Below, one piece after another: positions 53,519-62,511 of a stretch of DNA of 64,000 nt; the stretch's first letter is position 1; each line of letters begins with the position of its first letter. A program made the translations under genes and the position numbers. This stretch comes from Bradyrhizobiaceae bacterium Ga0074131 (GTDB taxonomy: Bacteria > Pseudomonadota > Alphaproteobacteria > Rhizobiales > Xanthobacteraceae), in assembly GCA_001464035.1 (NCBI GenBank), contig LNEC01000019.1, positions 62,001-126,000 of the forward strand, written 5' to 3'. A model generated the notes under the pieces. It was not told the origin of the DNA and did not search any database. It worked only from the letters and a program-made list of their open reading frames with translations.

Positions 53519-54211
53519 TCAGCACCAGCTGGCCTCGTCGCCCGCGGGCGCGCGCAACAATTCCTGAATGTTGGCTTCGATGATCCGGAAGCCGATATTG
53601 CCGTAGAATTTCTGCCGTCCCTGGTTCAAGACGAAGCTCGGACTGCCCTCGATGCGCATCTTGTCGGCGTCCTGGTAGTCGGATGCCAGGGCCGCATAGG
53701 CGGTTCCATCGTGAATACGTTTTTCGACCGCGGCGATATCGACGCCCAACGCCTCGGCCAGTTCGCATTGAACATCCCAACGTGCAATGTCGCGGCAATC
53801 GCGAAAAAAGGCACGACGGAATGTCCACAGCACCTCGTCGAAGATCGGCGCCGCTGATCCGTCCTGGCCGTCGCCTTCCAGTTCGTGCTGCCATTGCCGG
53901 ACTGCCGTCATGAACAGATGGGCGCTGGTCGAGGTCGGCGGTCGGGTCTTCAGCCAGATGTCCGGATGAAGCTCGATATGCGGGAACTGCAGCGCCACGC
54001 CGCGCAAATGCGCGTTGAACCCGGCATACTCACCCTTGTCCCGCCATGTCGTGGGAATCTTGAGCGGCGTATTGCCGAAGACGGAGCAAAACCGCTGGTC
54101 CAGCCGGACCGCGTCGCCGAACTTGTCCCTGACCGCATCGAGACGCGCCTGCGCGACATAGGCCCAGATGCATAATACATCCGAGAAGTAGGAAACCTTG
54201 ACGACGCTCAT
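53519..54211 (-). CDS. DsbA/FrnE-like thioredoxin-fold protein
   Basis: A 230-residue protein with a DsbA-type fold and no signal peptide, so it is likely cytoplasmic. The active-site position reads DVLCIWAYVAQARLD: one Cys but no second Cys (CIWA instead of CPWC). The cis-Pro region is present as IEGSPSFVLNQGRQKFYGN. It therefore cannot act as a normal disulfide oxidase; it resembles the 2-hydroxychromene-2-carboxylate isomerase/FrnE group. It lies 12 nt after the multicopper oxidase and probably shares its operon. Confidence 0.85.
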   Translation of the reverse strand: MSVVKVSYFSDVLCIWAYVAQARLDAVRDKFGDAVRLDQRFCSVFGNTPLKIPTTWRDKGEYAGFNAHLRGVALQFPHIELHPDIWLKTRPPTSTSAHLFMTAVRQWQHELEGDGQDGSAAPIFDEVLWTFRRAFFRDCRDIARWDVQCELAEALGVDIAAVEKRIHDGTAYAALASDYQDADKMRIEGSPSFVLNQGRQKFYGNIGFRIIEANIQELLRAPAGDEASWC

Positions 54212-54223
54212 TCGATCGGTCCC

Positions 54224-55744
54224 TCACACCACCACGAACTGGCCCATCATCCCGGCATCCTCGTGCTCGAGGATATGGCAGTGATACATGTAGGGACGAT
54301 GCGGATCGGCAAAGTCGGAAAATTCCGTGATGACGCGGACAGTCGAACCGGGATCGACCAGCACGGTGTCCTTGAGACCCCGCTCATGCGGCAGCGGCGA
54401 TTGGCCGTCGCGATCGAGTGTTCGGAACTGGACGCCGTGAATATGAAACGGATGAGCCAGTGGCGTCGTGTTCCTGATCTGCCAGATTTCAATGCTGCCC
54501 AGCGCAACCCGCTCGTCGACACGGTCCAAGTCCATGGCGCGGCCGTTGATTCCCATCGCACCCCCCATCCCGGCGCCACCCATCATTCCCCCCATGCCCA
54601 TCATCGGCATATCCAGCGAGAAGGTGCGGGTACGCGCCGCTTGCGCCGCGGCCCAGTTCGGGACGTGAATCAGCCGCTCGGGAAGCGACAGTTCGGCGGT
54701 CTCCAGTTTTGTCGCGCGCAACTCGATGATCGGGAACGTCTCGGCATTGCCCGCCATGCCGCCCATCATCAGGCCGCGCCCCATCCCCCCAGCCGCGACA
54801 CGGTCGGGATAACTCATCAATCGCACCGATTGATCGCTGCCCATGTCCACGAGGATCTCGATCCGCTCGCCCGGACTCAGCCGAACGCGACGCTGGCGTG
54901 CCGGCTGCTCCAGCAAGCCTCCGTCGGAGCCGATGACGACCAGTTCCGCGCCATCGTCGCGGCCTAGTGTGTAGATACGGGAATTCGAGCCATTGAGGAT
55001 ACGCAGGCGCGTGCGTTGCCGGCGCAGAACCACGTGGGGGTCAGCCGTGCCGTTCACCAGCACGACGCTGCCCTTGTAGCCCATCATGACGTCGTGCATC
55101 GTGAGGTCATAGTCGAAGCTTCCATCGGCGCCGAACCGGCGGTCCTGGATGATGAGTGGAATATCGTCGACGCCATAGTCCGAAGGCAGACCGAGCGATC
55201 TACTCGGCTCGTCCTCGATCAGGAACAGGCCGGCAAGTCCGCGCAGCACCTGCTCGCCGGTTTGCTCCATCAGGTGCGAATGATACCAGCACAGCGACGC
55301 CCGTTGTTTGATGGCGAAAGAGGTTTCCCAGACGCTGCCGGGCTCGACGACCTGATGCGGGCCGCCGTCACTCGCCGCTGGCAGGTGCAAGCCATGCCAG
55401 TGCAATGTGGTCGGCTCGGCCAGGGTGTTCTTGACGCGCATCGTGACGCGATCGCCTTCGCGGCAGCGAATCGTGGGACCGAGATACGCCCCGTTGATTC
55501 CAAGCGTGGGCGTCGAGATCCCCGGCAGGAATTCGGACTTCCCGGCGGCCACGCTCAGGTCGTAGATCTTTCCATCATCTTGGGACACCCCTTCGAGCAG
55601 CGGTGGCACCCTGAGCGGGTTGACAAAGCGTCGGGCGGCAGCACCTGGACGCGACGTCAGAAGCGCGGCGCCCGCCGCCGTCGCTCCCAACAAGACATCT
55701 CGACGGGAAATCATGTAACCGGACCTCAATGAGGACGATGGCAT
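54224..55744 (-). CDS. Multicopper oxidase (CueO/CopA-like)
   Basis: A 506-residue exported oxidase with a Tat signal (MISRRDVLLGATAAG from residue 11). The copper-site motifs are all visible: HWHG (115-118), WYHSH (153-157), HPFHIHG and HCHILEHEDAGMM near the C-terminus, giving the type 1 and trinuclear centres. A Met-rich loop (about 385-405, MPMMGMGGMMGG) matches the substrate-Cu(I) loop of CueO. It likely oxidises Cu(I) in the periplasm. GGAGG lies 6 nt before the ATG at 55744; an ATG at 55714 is possible and would better fit an FNR-class promoter from box 4. Confidence 0.95.
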   Translation of the reverse strand: MPSSSLRSGYMISRRDVLLGATAAGAALLTSRPGAAARRFVNPLRVPPLLEGVSQDDGKIYDLSVAAGKSEFLPGISTPTLGINGAYLGPTIRCREGDRVTMRVKNTLAEPTTLHWHGLHLPAASDGGPHQVVEPGSVWETSFAIKQRASLCWYHSHLMEQTGEQVLRGLAGLFLIEDEPSRSLGLPSDYGVDDIPLIIQDRRFGADGSFDYDLTMHDVMMGYKGSVVLVNGTADPHVVLRRQRTRLRILNGSNSRIYTLGRDDGAELVVIGSDGGLLEQPARQRRVRLSPGERIEILVDMGSDQSVRLMSYPDRVAAGGMGRGLMMGGMAGNAETFPIIELRATKLETAELSLPERLIHVPNWAAAQAARTRTFSLDMPMMGMGGMMGGAGMGGAMGINGRAMDLDRVDERVALGSIEIWQIRNTTPLAHPFHIHGVQFRTLDRDGQSPLPHERGLKDTVLVDPGSTVRVITEFSDFADPHRPYMYHCHILEHEDAGMMGQFVVV

Positions 55745-55772
55745 AGTCAGCCTCCAATTCCGTCGTTTCCCG

Positions 55773-55786
55773 TTGAGCTAGATCAA
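55773..55786. promoter_or_regulatory. FNR/FixK-type box 4
   Basis: TTGAGCTAGATCAA, TTGAG-N4-ATCAA. It lies 29 nt upstream of the multicopper oxidase ATG, in the gap after the cupredoxin gene on the same strand. Confidence 0.6.
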
Positions 55787-55824
55787 TCGGCCGTCGAACG
55801 GGCGGCTTCGGATGACGAATGCGA

Positions 55825-56316
55825 TCACTTGACGACGATCGTCCCGGTCATTCCCGCCTCGCGGTGACCCGGGATCAGACAGGCATACTCGAACTCGCCG
55901 GCCTTGGTGAATTTCCAGATGATCTCGCCCGTCTTCTTCGGTGCGAGCTCTCTCCCGTTCGGTTCCTCATGCTCCATATCGGGGTGCTTTTTCATCTCTT
56001 CGGCATGTTTGAGATTGTCCGCGGTGCTGGCCAGGACGAATTCGTGTTCAAGTTCACCGTTGTTTCGCAGTACGAATTTGATCTGCTCGCCCTTCTTGAC
56101 CTCCAGCCGTGCGGGGACGAACAGCATTTTCCCATCCCGCTCGCCCATCGTCACCTGGACGATTTTTGACGGCTTCTTCGGATCGCCCGGCTCCCCCGCC
56201 GAGAATGACTGGCCGTGGCCGTGCTTGTGCCCGGCCGGTCCTTCGCCCGCCCAGGCATTTGCTGAAAGCAGCGTTGCAGCGGCAAGTGCTACTCCGCTCC
56301 TGGTCCAATTCATCAT
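55825..56316 (-). CDS. Exported cupredoxin (plastocyanin/azurin-like)
   Basis: A 163-residue periplasmic copper protein with a signal peptide (about 1-23, ending ANAWA). A His-rich N-terminus (GHKHGHG) follows. Type 1 copper ligands are H91 (in LEHEFVL), C146, H151 and M156 (in ACLIPGHREAGM). It may carry copper between the efflux system and the multicopper oxidase, or protect the periplasm. An upstream gap of 56 nt separates it from the 121-residue exported protein. Confidence 0.92.
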   Translation of the reverse strand: MMNWTRSGVALAAATLLSANAWAGEGPAGHKHGHGQSFSAGEPGDPKKPSKIVQVTMGERDGKMLFVPARLEVKKGEQIKFVLRNNGELEHEFVLASTADNLKHAEEMKKHPDMEHEEPNGRELAPKKTGEIIWKFTKAGEFEYACLIPGHREAGMTGTIVVK

Positions 56317-56372
56317 CTCTCAACTCCCTTCGTTTGATGTCTGGTTCTCACCAGCCGTCGTGCGGTTTCATT

Positions 56373-56738
56373 CTAGTCGAATTTCGCCTGAATGGTTTTG
56401 CCATCGGGACCCGTCAGCTGCACCACCCCTTTGGATTGGCTTGGCAGCGCGGCCGGCGCACTGCCGGAAAGGCGCGTGCCATCGACGGGCGCCAGCACGA
56501 CCCGATGGGATTTTCCGCCGGCGACGAGGATCGCGGTTCCCTTGAATCCTGCTGTCGCAACGGGTTTTTCGTTGGCATCGCTGATAAACACGTCGACGAC
56601 GTCGGCTTTCACGACCATTTCAGCATGGTATGGTCCCGCGTCGGCGAGACGCCCGCCATGCGGTCCCTTGGCATCGTGAGCCGATGCTGAAGCGGACCAG
56701 GCGATCAGGGCTCCGATCAAGAGATATTTAGCGTACAT
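56373..56738 (-). CDS. Small exported protein of the metal-efflux cluster
   Basis: A 121-residue protein with a signal peptide (about 1-20, ending SASA) and mature start HDAKGPHGGRLADAGPYHAEM. The His pattern in HDAKGPHGG and YHAEM resembles small metal-cluster proteins found beside CusA/CzcA genes. A beta-rich remainder (VDVFISDANEKPVATAGFKG) follows. Function unknown, probably metal-related. It lies 21 nt after the RND permease gene. Confidence 0.75.
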   Translation of the reverse strand: MYAKYLLIGALIAWSASASAHDAKGPHGGRLADAGPYHAEMVVKADVVDVFISDANEKPVATAGFKGTAILVAGGKSHRVVLAPVDGTRLSGSAPAALPSQSKGVVQLTGPDGKTIQAKFD

Positions 56739-56759
56739 TCTGAGTCTCCGTTGCTGTGG

Positions 56760-59700
56760 TTAGAAGGCTTCGGCAGTCCCGTGAGCGGGATCCATGGCGG
56801 TGGGAGTATCCCGCCGCAATCGTTCGAGAGGTTTTTTTCCGTACCTCAGGAACAGAACGGGCGTGAGCAGCATATCGAGCAGCGTCGCGCTGATGAGGCC
56901 ACCGAATATCGTGACGGCCACGGGATGCAGGATTTCCTTGCCGGGCGTTGCCGCGTCGATCAGGAGTGGAACCAGGGCGACGCCTGCCGCCAGCGCCGTC
57001 ATCAGCACCGGGGTAAGCCGCTCAAGGCTGCCACGGAGCACCAGATCGCGCCCGAACGGCATGCCCTCCTGCAGCGCCAGGTTGATGTAGTGGCTGATTT
57101 TCAGGATGCCATTGCGAGCGGCGATACCGGTCAACGTGATGAAACCGATCATGGACGCGACGGAGAGCGGTTGACCCGTCAACCAGAGCGCTATCACCGC
57201 CCCGATCAGGGCGAGCGGCACATTGCCCATCACGATCAGGGCAAGCACCACCGAGCGATAGCGGTTGTAGAGAATGGCGAACACCAGCGACAGCGACAGC
57301 AGCGATAGAATCCCGATGGTCCGGCTCGCCTCTTCCTGCGCCTGGAAGGTGCCTTCGAGGCGCGTATAGAATCCTTCCGGCAGCTTTGTCGACGCGACCA
57401 CTTCCCTGATCGATTCGACGATCCTCGCCATATCGGCGGTGCCGTTGGTATTGGCAAGTACAACCAAGCGGCGCCGCCCATTCTCGCGCAGGATCTGGTT
57501 CGGACCCTCGGTCTCCTTGATGTCGGCAAGCTGCCTCGCCGGAATCCATCCTGCCGGGGTTTCAATGAGAAGGTCGCCCAGCCTTTGCGTGGTCCGAAGC
57601 CTGTCCGGCAGCCGCATCGTGACATCGAACCTGCGGTAACCATCGACGACGCGCGACACCACGCGCCCGTTCGAGAGCCGGCTGAGCTGCTCGACGACGG
57701 TTGCGGGCTGCACGCCATAGAGCGCGGCGCGCCCGTAGTCGACACGGATTTCCAGCTGGGGGATCAGGACCTGCTTTTCAACCTGAAGATCGGCAAGCCC
57801 GGGGATGCCCGCCATCCGCGTTCGCATCATTTCTGCGGCGGCGCGCAGCGCATCCAGATCATCGCCGAATATCTTCAGTACAACCTCGGCGCGGACCCCG
57901 GACAGCAAATGATCGAGCCGATGAGAGATCGGCTGGCCCACATTGATCGAGGCCGGGAGAACGGCAAGCCTCGAGCGAATGTCCGCGATCACATCCACCT
58001 TGGTACGCGATGATTTGGCGAGGTCGACGTCGATTTCCGAGGAATGCACGCCTTCGGCGTGTTCATCCAGTTCGGCGCGCCCCGTCCGTCGCCCGACCGT
58101 CTTGACTTCGGGCACCTCCATGATGAGACGCTCGGCAATCAGGCCGACGCGATCGGATTCAGAGAGCGAGATGCCCGGATTGAAAAGCATGCTGATGGTG
58201 AGGGTGCCTTCGTTGAAGGGCGGCAGGAAAGACCGCGGGAGAAAAAACGCGGCGGACGCCGCCATGGTAACGGCGAGGAGGATCATGGTCATCAACGTGC
58301 GCTGGTGACGAAAGGCGCGTTCGAGCAGCGCAGCGTTGCCGCGCTTGAGCAGGCGCACCAGCGCGCTGTCGCCGTGATCGAGGCGTTTCAGGTGCGGCAG
58401 CATGTAGTAGGCCATCACCGGCGTCAGCGTGACCGAGACCGCGAGGCTGGCGAGGATCGAGATGATGTAGGCCTGGCCCAGCGGGGCGAACAGACGGCCC
58501 TCGATTCCCGACAGCGCGAACAGCGGCACGAACACCAGGACGATGATCGCCGTCGCATAGACGATGCCGGACCTGACCTCCTGCGAGGCCGATACGATCA
58601 CGTCGAACGCTGATCGGGGATGTTCCAGCGCGCGATTCTCGCGCAGGCGCCTGAAGATGTTTTCGACGTCGACCACGGCGTCGTCGACCAGCTCGCCCAG
58701 CGCGATGGCGAGACCGCCCAGCGTCATGGTGTTGATGGACAACCCGGCGAAATAGAAGATCGTGGCCGTGGCCAGGACTGAGACCGGGATCGCGGTCAGC
58801 GAAATTATCGTGGTTCGCCAGTTCAGAAGAAATGCGAACAGAATGACGGCGACGACGAGGCCGGCTTCCATGAGGACCCGTTCGACGTTCCGGATCGACG
58901 TCTCGATGAAGTCGGCCTGGCGGAAGAGTATCTGGTCGGCCGTGATGCCCTGCGGAAGCGACGCCGTGATCTCCTTCAGGGCCCGCTCGATCTCGCGGGT
59001 CAGCCCGATCGTATCGACGTTGGGCTGCTTCTCGACCGAGACGACGACGGCCGGCTTGCCCATGAAACCGGCTTCGCCGCGCTTCACCTTGGGCGCGAAC
59101 TCGACCGTCGCGACCTGGCGCAGGAACACCGGCCCGCCGTTCACCTGCGCCACCACGATGCTGCGAAGATCGTCCAGATTGGTGGTTCGTCCGATATTCC
59201 GTATCAGGTATTCGCGCGAATGCTGGTCGGTGAAGCCGCCGCCGGTGTTGACGCCGAACTGGGTGAGCGCCAGCTCGACCTGCTCGTAGGTGACGCCGAG
59301 GCTGCGCAGCGCCGGCGGATTCGGCGCGACGCGATACTGGCGGACCTCGCCCCCGATGGGGATGACCTGAGCGACGCCCGGAATCGAGAGCAGGCGCGGG
59401 CGCAGGACGAAGTCGGCCGCTTCGCGGACTTCCATCGCGGACGCCTTGTCGCTCGTCATCGCGACCAGCACGATCTGTCCCATGATCGAGTTGATCGGCC
59501 CCATCTGGGGGACCACGTTCGGCGGCAGCTGCGCTCTGACCAGGGAGAGCCGTTCGGCGATCTGCTGCCGGTTGCGATAGATGTCTGTCCCCCAGTCGAA
59601 CTCGACATAGACGATCGAGAGCCCTACTCCGGAAACGGAACGCACCCGCGTCACGCCGGGCACGCCGTTCATCTGGGTTTCGATGGGAAAACTGACGAGC

Positions 59701-59888
59701 TGCTCGACTTCCGGGGGCGCAAATCCCTCCGATTCGGTCATGATGGTGACGGTCGGCTTGTTGAGATCGGGAAAAACGTCGACCGGAAGCCGGCTGGCGC
59801 TGAAGATGCCGAGCAGCACGAGAATAGCCGAGGCCGCCAGCACCATCAGGCGATTGCGCAGCGACTGTGTGACGAGAAAGCGAAACAT
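56760..59888 (-). CDS. Heavy-metal RND efflux permease (CusA/CzcA family)
   Basis: A 1,042-residue proton-driven permease. It begins MFRFLVTQSLRNRLMVLAASAI, then shows LPVDVFPDLNKPTVTI. Two six-helix bundles and large periplasmic loops follow. The proton-relay helix is GELVDDAVVDVENIFRRL, matching the metal-transporting HME subgroup. It expels metal from periplasm or cytoplasm to outside with an adaptor and an outer-membrane channel. Neighbours favour copper or silver, but specificity is inference. No outer-membrane channel gene is in the window. Confidence 0.94.
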   Translation of the reverse strand: MFRFLVTQSLRNRLMVLAASAILVLLGIFSASRLPVDVFPDLNKPTVTIMTESEGFAPPEVEQLVSFPIETQMNGVPGVTRVRSVSGVGLSIVYVEFDWGTDIYRNRQQIAERLSLVRAQLPPNVVPQMGPINSIMGQIVLVAMTSDKASAMEVREAADFVLRPRLLSIPGVAQVIPIGGEVRQYRVAPNPPALRSLGVTYEQVELALTQFGVNTGGGFTDQHSREYLIRNIGRTTNLDDLRSIVVAQVNGGPVFLRQVATVEFAPKVKRGEAGFMGKPAVVVSVEKQPNVDTIGLTREIERALKEITASLPQGITADQILFRQADFIETSIRNVERVLMEAGLVVAVILFAFLLNWRTTIISLTAIPVSVLATATIFYFAGLSINTMTLGGLAIALGELVDDAVVDVENIFRRLRENRALEHPRSAFDVIVSASQEVRSGIVYATAIIVLVFVPLFALSGIEGRLFAPLGQAYIISILASLAVSVTLTPVMAYYMLPHLKRLDHGDSALVRLLKRGNAALLERAFRHQRTLMTMILLAVTMAASAAFFLPRSFLPPFNEGTLTISMLFNPGISLSESDRVGLIAERLIMEVPEVKTVGRRTGRAELDEHAEGVHSSEIDVDLAKSSRTKVDVIADIRSRLAVLPASINVGQPISHRLDHLLSGVRAEVVLKIFGDDLDALRAAAEMMRTRMAGIPGLADLQVEKQVLIPQLEIRVDYGRAALYGVQPATVVEQLSRLSNGRVVSRVVDGYRRFDVTMRLPDRLRTTQRLGDLLIETPAGWIPARQLADIKETEGPNQILRENGRRRLVVLANTNGTADMARIVESIREVVASTKLPEGFYTRLEGTFQAQEEASRTIGILSLLSLSLVFAILYNRYRSVVLALIVMGNVPLALIGAVIALWLTGQPLSVASMIGFITLTGIAARNGILKISHYINLALQEGMPFGRDLVLRGSLERLTPVLMTALAAGVALVPLLIDAATPGKEILHPVAVTIFGGLISATLLDMLLTPVLFLRYGKKPLERLRRDTPTAMDPAHGTAEAF

Positions 59889-59900
59889 CGATCGTTCTCC

Positions 59901-61574
59901 TCAGCGGACCTGGCCAAGCAACTCGGCGCCCTGGACGACGAGACGCTTGCCTGCGTCAAGCCCCGTGGCAATGAAGACGCGATCGCCGTCGAGCGGTTCG
60001 ACCCGCACCGGTCGCGGCGCAAAACGCTCCGCCGCGACATGCTCGTAGACGACATCCTGCCCGTTGGCATTGCGCACCAGCGCGGCCCGGGGAATCGCGT
60101 AGCCGGTCTTTTCCTCCTCCGTGGTGGCGAGCACGGTGACGAACTGGCCGGCGCGGAGCCCTGCAACGTCGCCCTGCACCGCGAATTGCACCGGGATCGA
60201 TTGATTGCGGCCGGCGAACCCGGCGCCGCGGAAGGCGAGCGGATAGGTCCGCTCGTTGTTAAGCCGGGCCACCGCGCTATGGACTCCGGAAAGCGAATCG
60301 AAGCTGAGCGCCTCCACCCAGAGGCGGGCCGGGTCCACGATGTGGAAGATGACGGCGTTGGATTGGGCCATCTGCCCAGCGACGACGGTGCCTTCGGCAA
60401 CGATGCCGTCCACCGGCGCGATCAGCTCTTCCGGTTCGCGGCGCGACTTGTCGAGCGAGCCGCGTCTGTCCTTCAGGCCTTGCAGTTCCGTCCTTGTGTC
60501 CTCCAGCTGGGTGCGTGCAATGGCTCCGCTCGGCACCAGGGTTTCGTACCGCGCCAGCCGGCGCTCCACGATGGAAATCTGCTGGTCGAGTTCGCCTTGC
60601 CGCTGACGCATATCGGAGGCGTCGATCGCCTGCAGCGGCGGCGTCACATAGGCGAGAACATCGCCTTTCCTGACCTGTGCGCCCAGTCGCGGAAAGCCGT
60701 TCGGCGGAGGCGAGAGGCGTCCCCCGACCGACGATTGAACAAATCCGCTGGCGTTCGGATCGGGAATGATGCGGCCCGGCAATTCGAGCGCGCTCCGATG
60801 CGCGGCCGATTCGACTCGAACGGTGCGGATGCCGAGAATTCGCTGGATGCTCTTGGGCACGAACACGCCGCCGTCGGGCAACCGCTGCGCCAAGTCGCGC
60901 ACTGCCGGATCCGAATTTGCCGGCGCACCATGGTCATCACCCTCATGGGCGCGCGCCGCGCCGCTGAACATCGCGAGCATTCCGACGAGGATCAGGGTCA
61001 TCACGGGCCGGCGCCGTCGCCACAGCAGCGTCATGACAACAATTCCCGCCGCGAAGCCGCCGAGTCCCGCCATCAGCGCCGTCGAAAGGTAGCGGGACGA
61101 TAGTTCCCGAATTCCAGCAATGTCCGGCATGGCGGTGATTCCGGGTTTTGCGCCGGGATCGGCCGGCGGGACGGTGAGCGTCGCGGACAGCACATCGTCG
61201 ACACCGTCCTTGGTGACCGTGAAGATCAGGTCATAGGACCCCGGATTGTTGGACCAGGGAGCGCTGAGCCGGTAAGGCCCGTTCGCCGTGGCGCGCGCGC
61301 GGGCCGGGCCTGCCGGGGTCTCGACTTCGATCGCGGCGCCCTCGACTGTTTCGTTGGTCGCGAACCGGTCGAGATAGACGACGAGGTCCCCGCCACGGGC
61401 TATCGCAACCAGCTCATAGAGTTCCGAGGTTGCTTCCGCGCGAGGGGCGAGATTCGAGATGGGTGCCGGAGGTGGCTCGCCATGATCGTGACCGTCATGA
61501 GCCATCAGCGAGCCGCTTCCGGAAAAGGAAGCAAGGACTGCCGCGCAGAGCACAGCACGAAACAAAGCAAACAT
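59901..61574 (-). CDS. RND efflux periplasmic adaptor with extra N-terminal domain
   Basis: A 557-residue protein of unusual layout. A signal peptide and His-rich HDGHDHGE segment are followed by a beta domain of about 110 residues (YKL/YtkA-like: LVVYLDRFATNETVEGAAIEVETP), then a membrane segment (about 158-180, GFAAGIVVMTLLWRR) and a second His-rich signal-like stretch (AHEGDDHGAPA). The classic adaptor follows (about 230-557: FVQSSVGGRL lipoyl half, long coiled hairpin, IAPVDGIVAEG). It is thus two proteins in one. Start at 61574 has GAGGGA upstream. It is coupled to the permease (12 nt). Confidence 0.9.
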   Translation of the reverse strand: MFALFRAVLCAAVLASFSGSGSLMAHDGHDHGEPPPAPISNLAPRAEATSELYELVAIARGGDLVVYLDRFATNETVEGAAIEVETPAGPARARATANGPYRLSAPWSNNPGSYDLIFTVTKDGVDDVLSATLTVPPADPGAKPGITAMPDIAGIRELSSRYLSTALMAGLGGFAAGIVVMTLLWRRRRPVMTLILVGMLAMFSGAARAHEGDDHGAPANSDPAVRDLAQRLPDGGVFVPKSIQRILGIRTVRVESAAHRSALELPGRIIPDPNASGFVQSSVGGRLSPPPNGFPRLGAQVRKGDVLAYVTPPLQAIDASDMRQRQGELDQQISIVERRLARYETLVPSGAIARTQLEDTRTELQGLKDRRGSLDKSRREPEELIAPVDGIVAEGTVVAGQMAQSNAVIFHIVDPARLWVEALSFDSLSGVHSAVARLNNERTYPLAFRGAGFAGRNQSIPVQFAVQGDVAGLRAGQFVTVLATTEEEKTGYAIPRAALVRNANGQDVVYEHVAAERFAPRPVRVEPLDGDRVFIATGLDAGKRLVVQGAELLGQVR

Positions 61575-61636
61575 GAGAAATCCCTCACCTGAAAGAAGCT
61601 TCATCGCGCGGGGCAGCATCGCGGCGATGTCGTTAC

Positions 61637-62104
61637 TCAGGCCAGGGATCGAGGCGGTTTGCGCAGACCTCGGGGGTCCACTCCGGGAATGGAATTGACG
61701 CGGGCAAGGCCGATGCGAGGTGAGCTGGCCTTGGGAGGAAGGTGGGGCGAAACCACCACCAGCGCGGCTGCGCAGCAACCGCTGCATCCGCAGCAGCCCA
61801 TCACGCAGGCATCGGAGCCGGGGTCGGAAGGAGGCGCGCCCGGCGCGTTTTGGACAGTGACCTCGACCTCGGTGGCAGGTTCGGCGCGCGCGGCCCGATC
61901 CGCGGGCGCGGTCTCGTCGGAGGCAATCGAATGTGCGCTGCCGGCCGCGGGGCCATGCACCTGGAGACCAAGCCCTTGAAGATGATGCCCTTCAGGCGCG
62001 TGCACATGACCGACATGGGCCTCAGCTGCAACCGACGCGAATTGAACGGCGATCAGCAGGATCGCCGCTCCAAATATCCGCAAACGTTTGCCAGTCGAAG
62101 TCAT
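61637..62104 (-). CDS. Cys/His-rich exported protein of unknown function
   Basis: A 155-residue protein with a signal peptide (about 1-29, ending AAEA). A His-rich head HVGHVHAPEGHHLQG is followed by a linker and a very Cys-rich patch, CVMGCCGCSGCCAAAL (six Cys in about 14 residues), then a basic DPRGLRKPPRSLA tail. This patch could bind several Cu(I) ions. I do not recognise a family; it precedes the efflux genes and may start their operon. Confidence 0.72.
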   Translation of the reverse strand: MTSTGKRLRIFGAAILLIAVQFASVAAEAHVGHVHAPEGHHLQGLGLQVHGPAAGSAHSIASDETAPADRAARAEPATEVEVTVQNAPGAPPSDPGSDACVMGCCGCSGCCAAALVVVSPHLPPKASSPRIGLARVNSIPGVDPRGLRKPPRSLA

Positions 62105-62180
62105 GAGTCGCTACTACCATATGATCCGCGTCCGGGGAATAACGGATGAAAATGCGGTAAATGCATGGTTTTACCCTTGA

Positions 62181-62456
62181 TCACCGATTCGATCGCCCGA
62201 TCACGGCCATCAGTTCCGCTATCTTCTCGCGCTGATCCGTCTTGTTGCCGCTGCTGATGGCGTGTTCGACGCAATGTGACACGTGATCCTTCAGGACTTC
62301 TTCCTCGACGCGCCGCAACGCGGCCCGCACCGCCGATATCTGGGTGACGATGTCGATGCAGTAGCGGTCCTCGTCGACCATCTTGGTCAGGCCGCGAACC
62401 TGCCCTTCGATCCGGCTCAGCCGCCTTTGACAGGATGTCTTGATGTCCCCTCGCAT
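62181..62456 (-). CDS. csoR: CsoR-type copper-sensing repressor
   Basis: A 91-residue, all-alpha repressor of the CsoR/RcnR family. The Cu(I) ligands are in the expected spacing, C33 (RYCIDI), H58 and C62 (DHVSHC), the Cys-His-Cys set of copper sensors rather than the nickel or formaldehyde types. It begins RRLSRIEGQVRGL. Cu(I) binding would release it from the operator. It is divergent from the copper ATPase gene, sharing the 55-nt spacer. Confidence 0.94.
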   Translation of the reverse strand: MRGDIKTSCQRRLSRIEGQVRGLTKMVDEDRYCIDIVTQISAVRAALRRVEEEVLKDHVSHCVEHAISSGNKTDQREKIAELMAVIGRSNR

Positions 62457-62464
62457 TGGGCCTA

Positions 62465-62483
62465 TATACCCCTACCGGGTATA
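62465..62483. promoter_or_regulatory. CsoR-type operator between csoR and copA
   Basis: TATACCC-CTACC-GGGTATA, a perfect 7-bp inverted repeat around a 5-bp centre. It resembles known CsoR sites (TACCC...GGGTA). It overlaps the start regions of both divergent genes, so one site could repress both. Confidence 0.82.
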
Positions 62484-62511
62484 GGTTGCAAGAGCCCTTT
62501 TGGAGAGCGCG

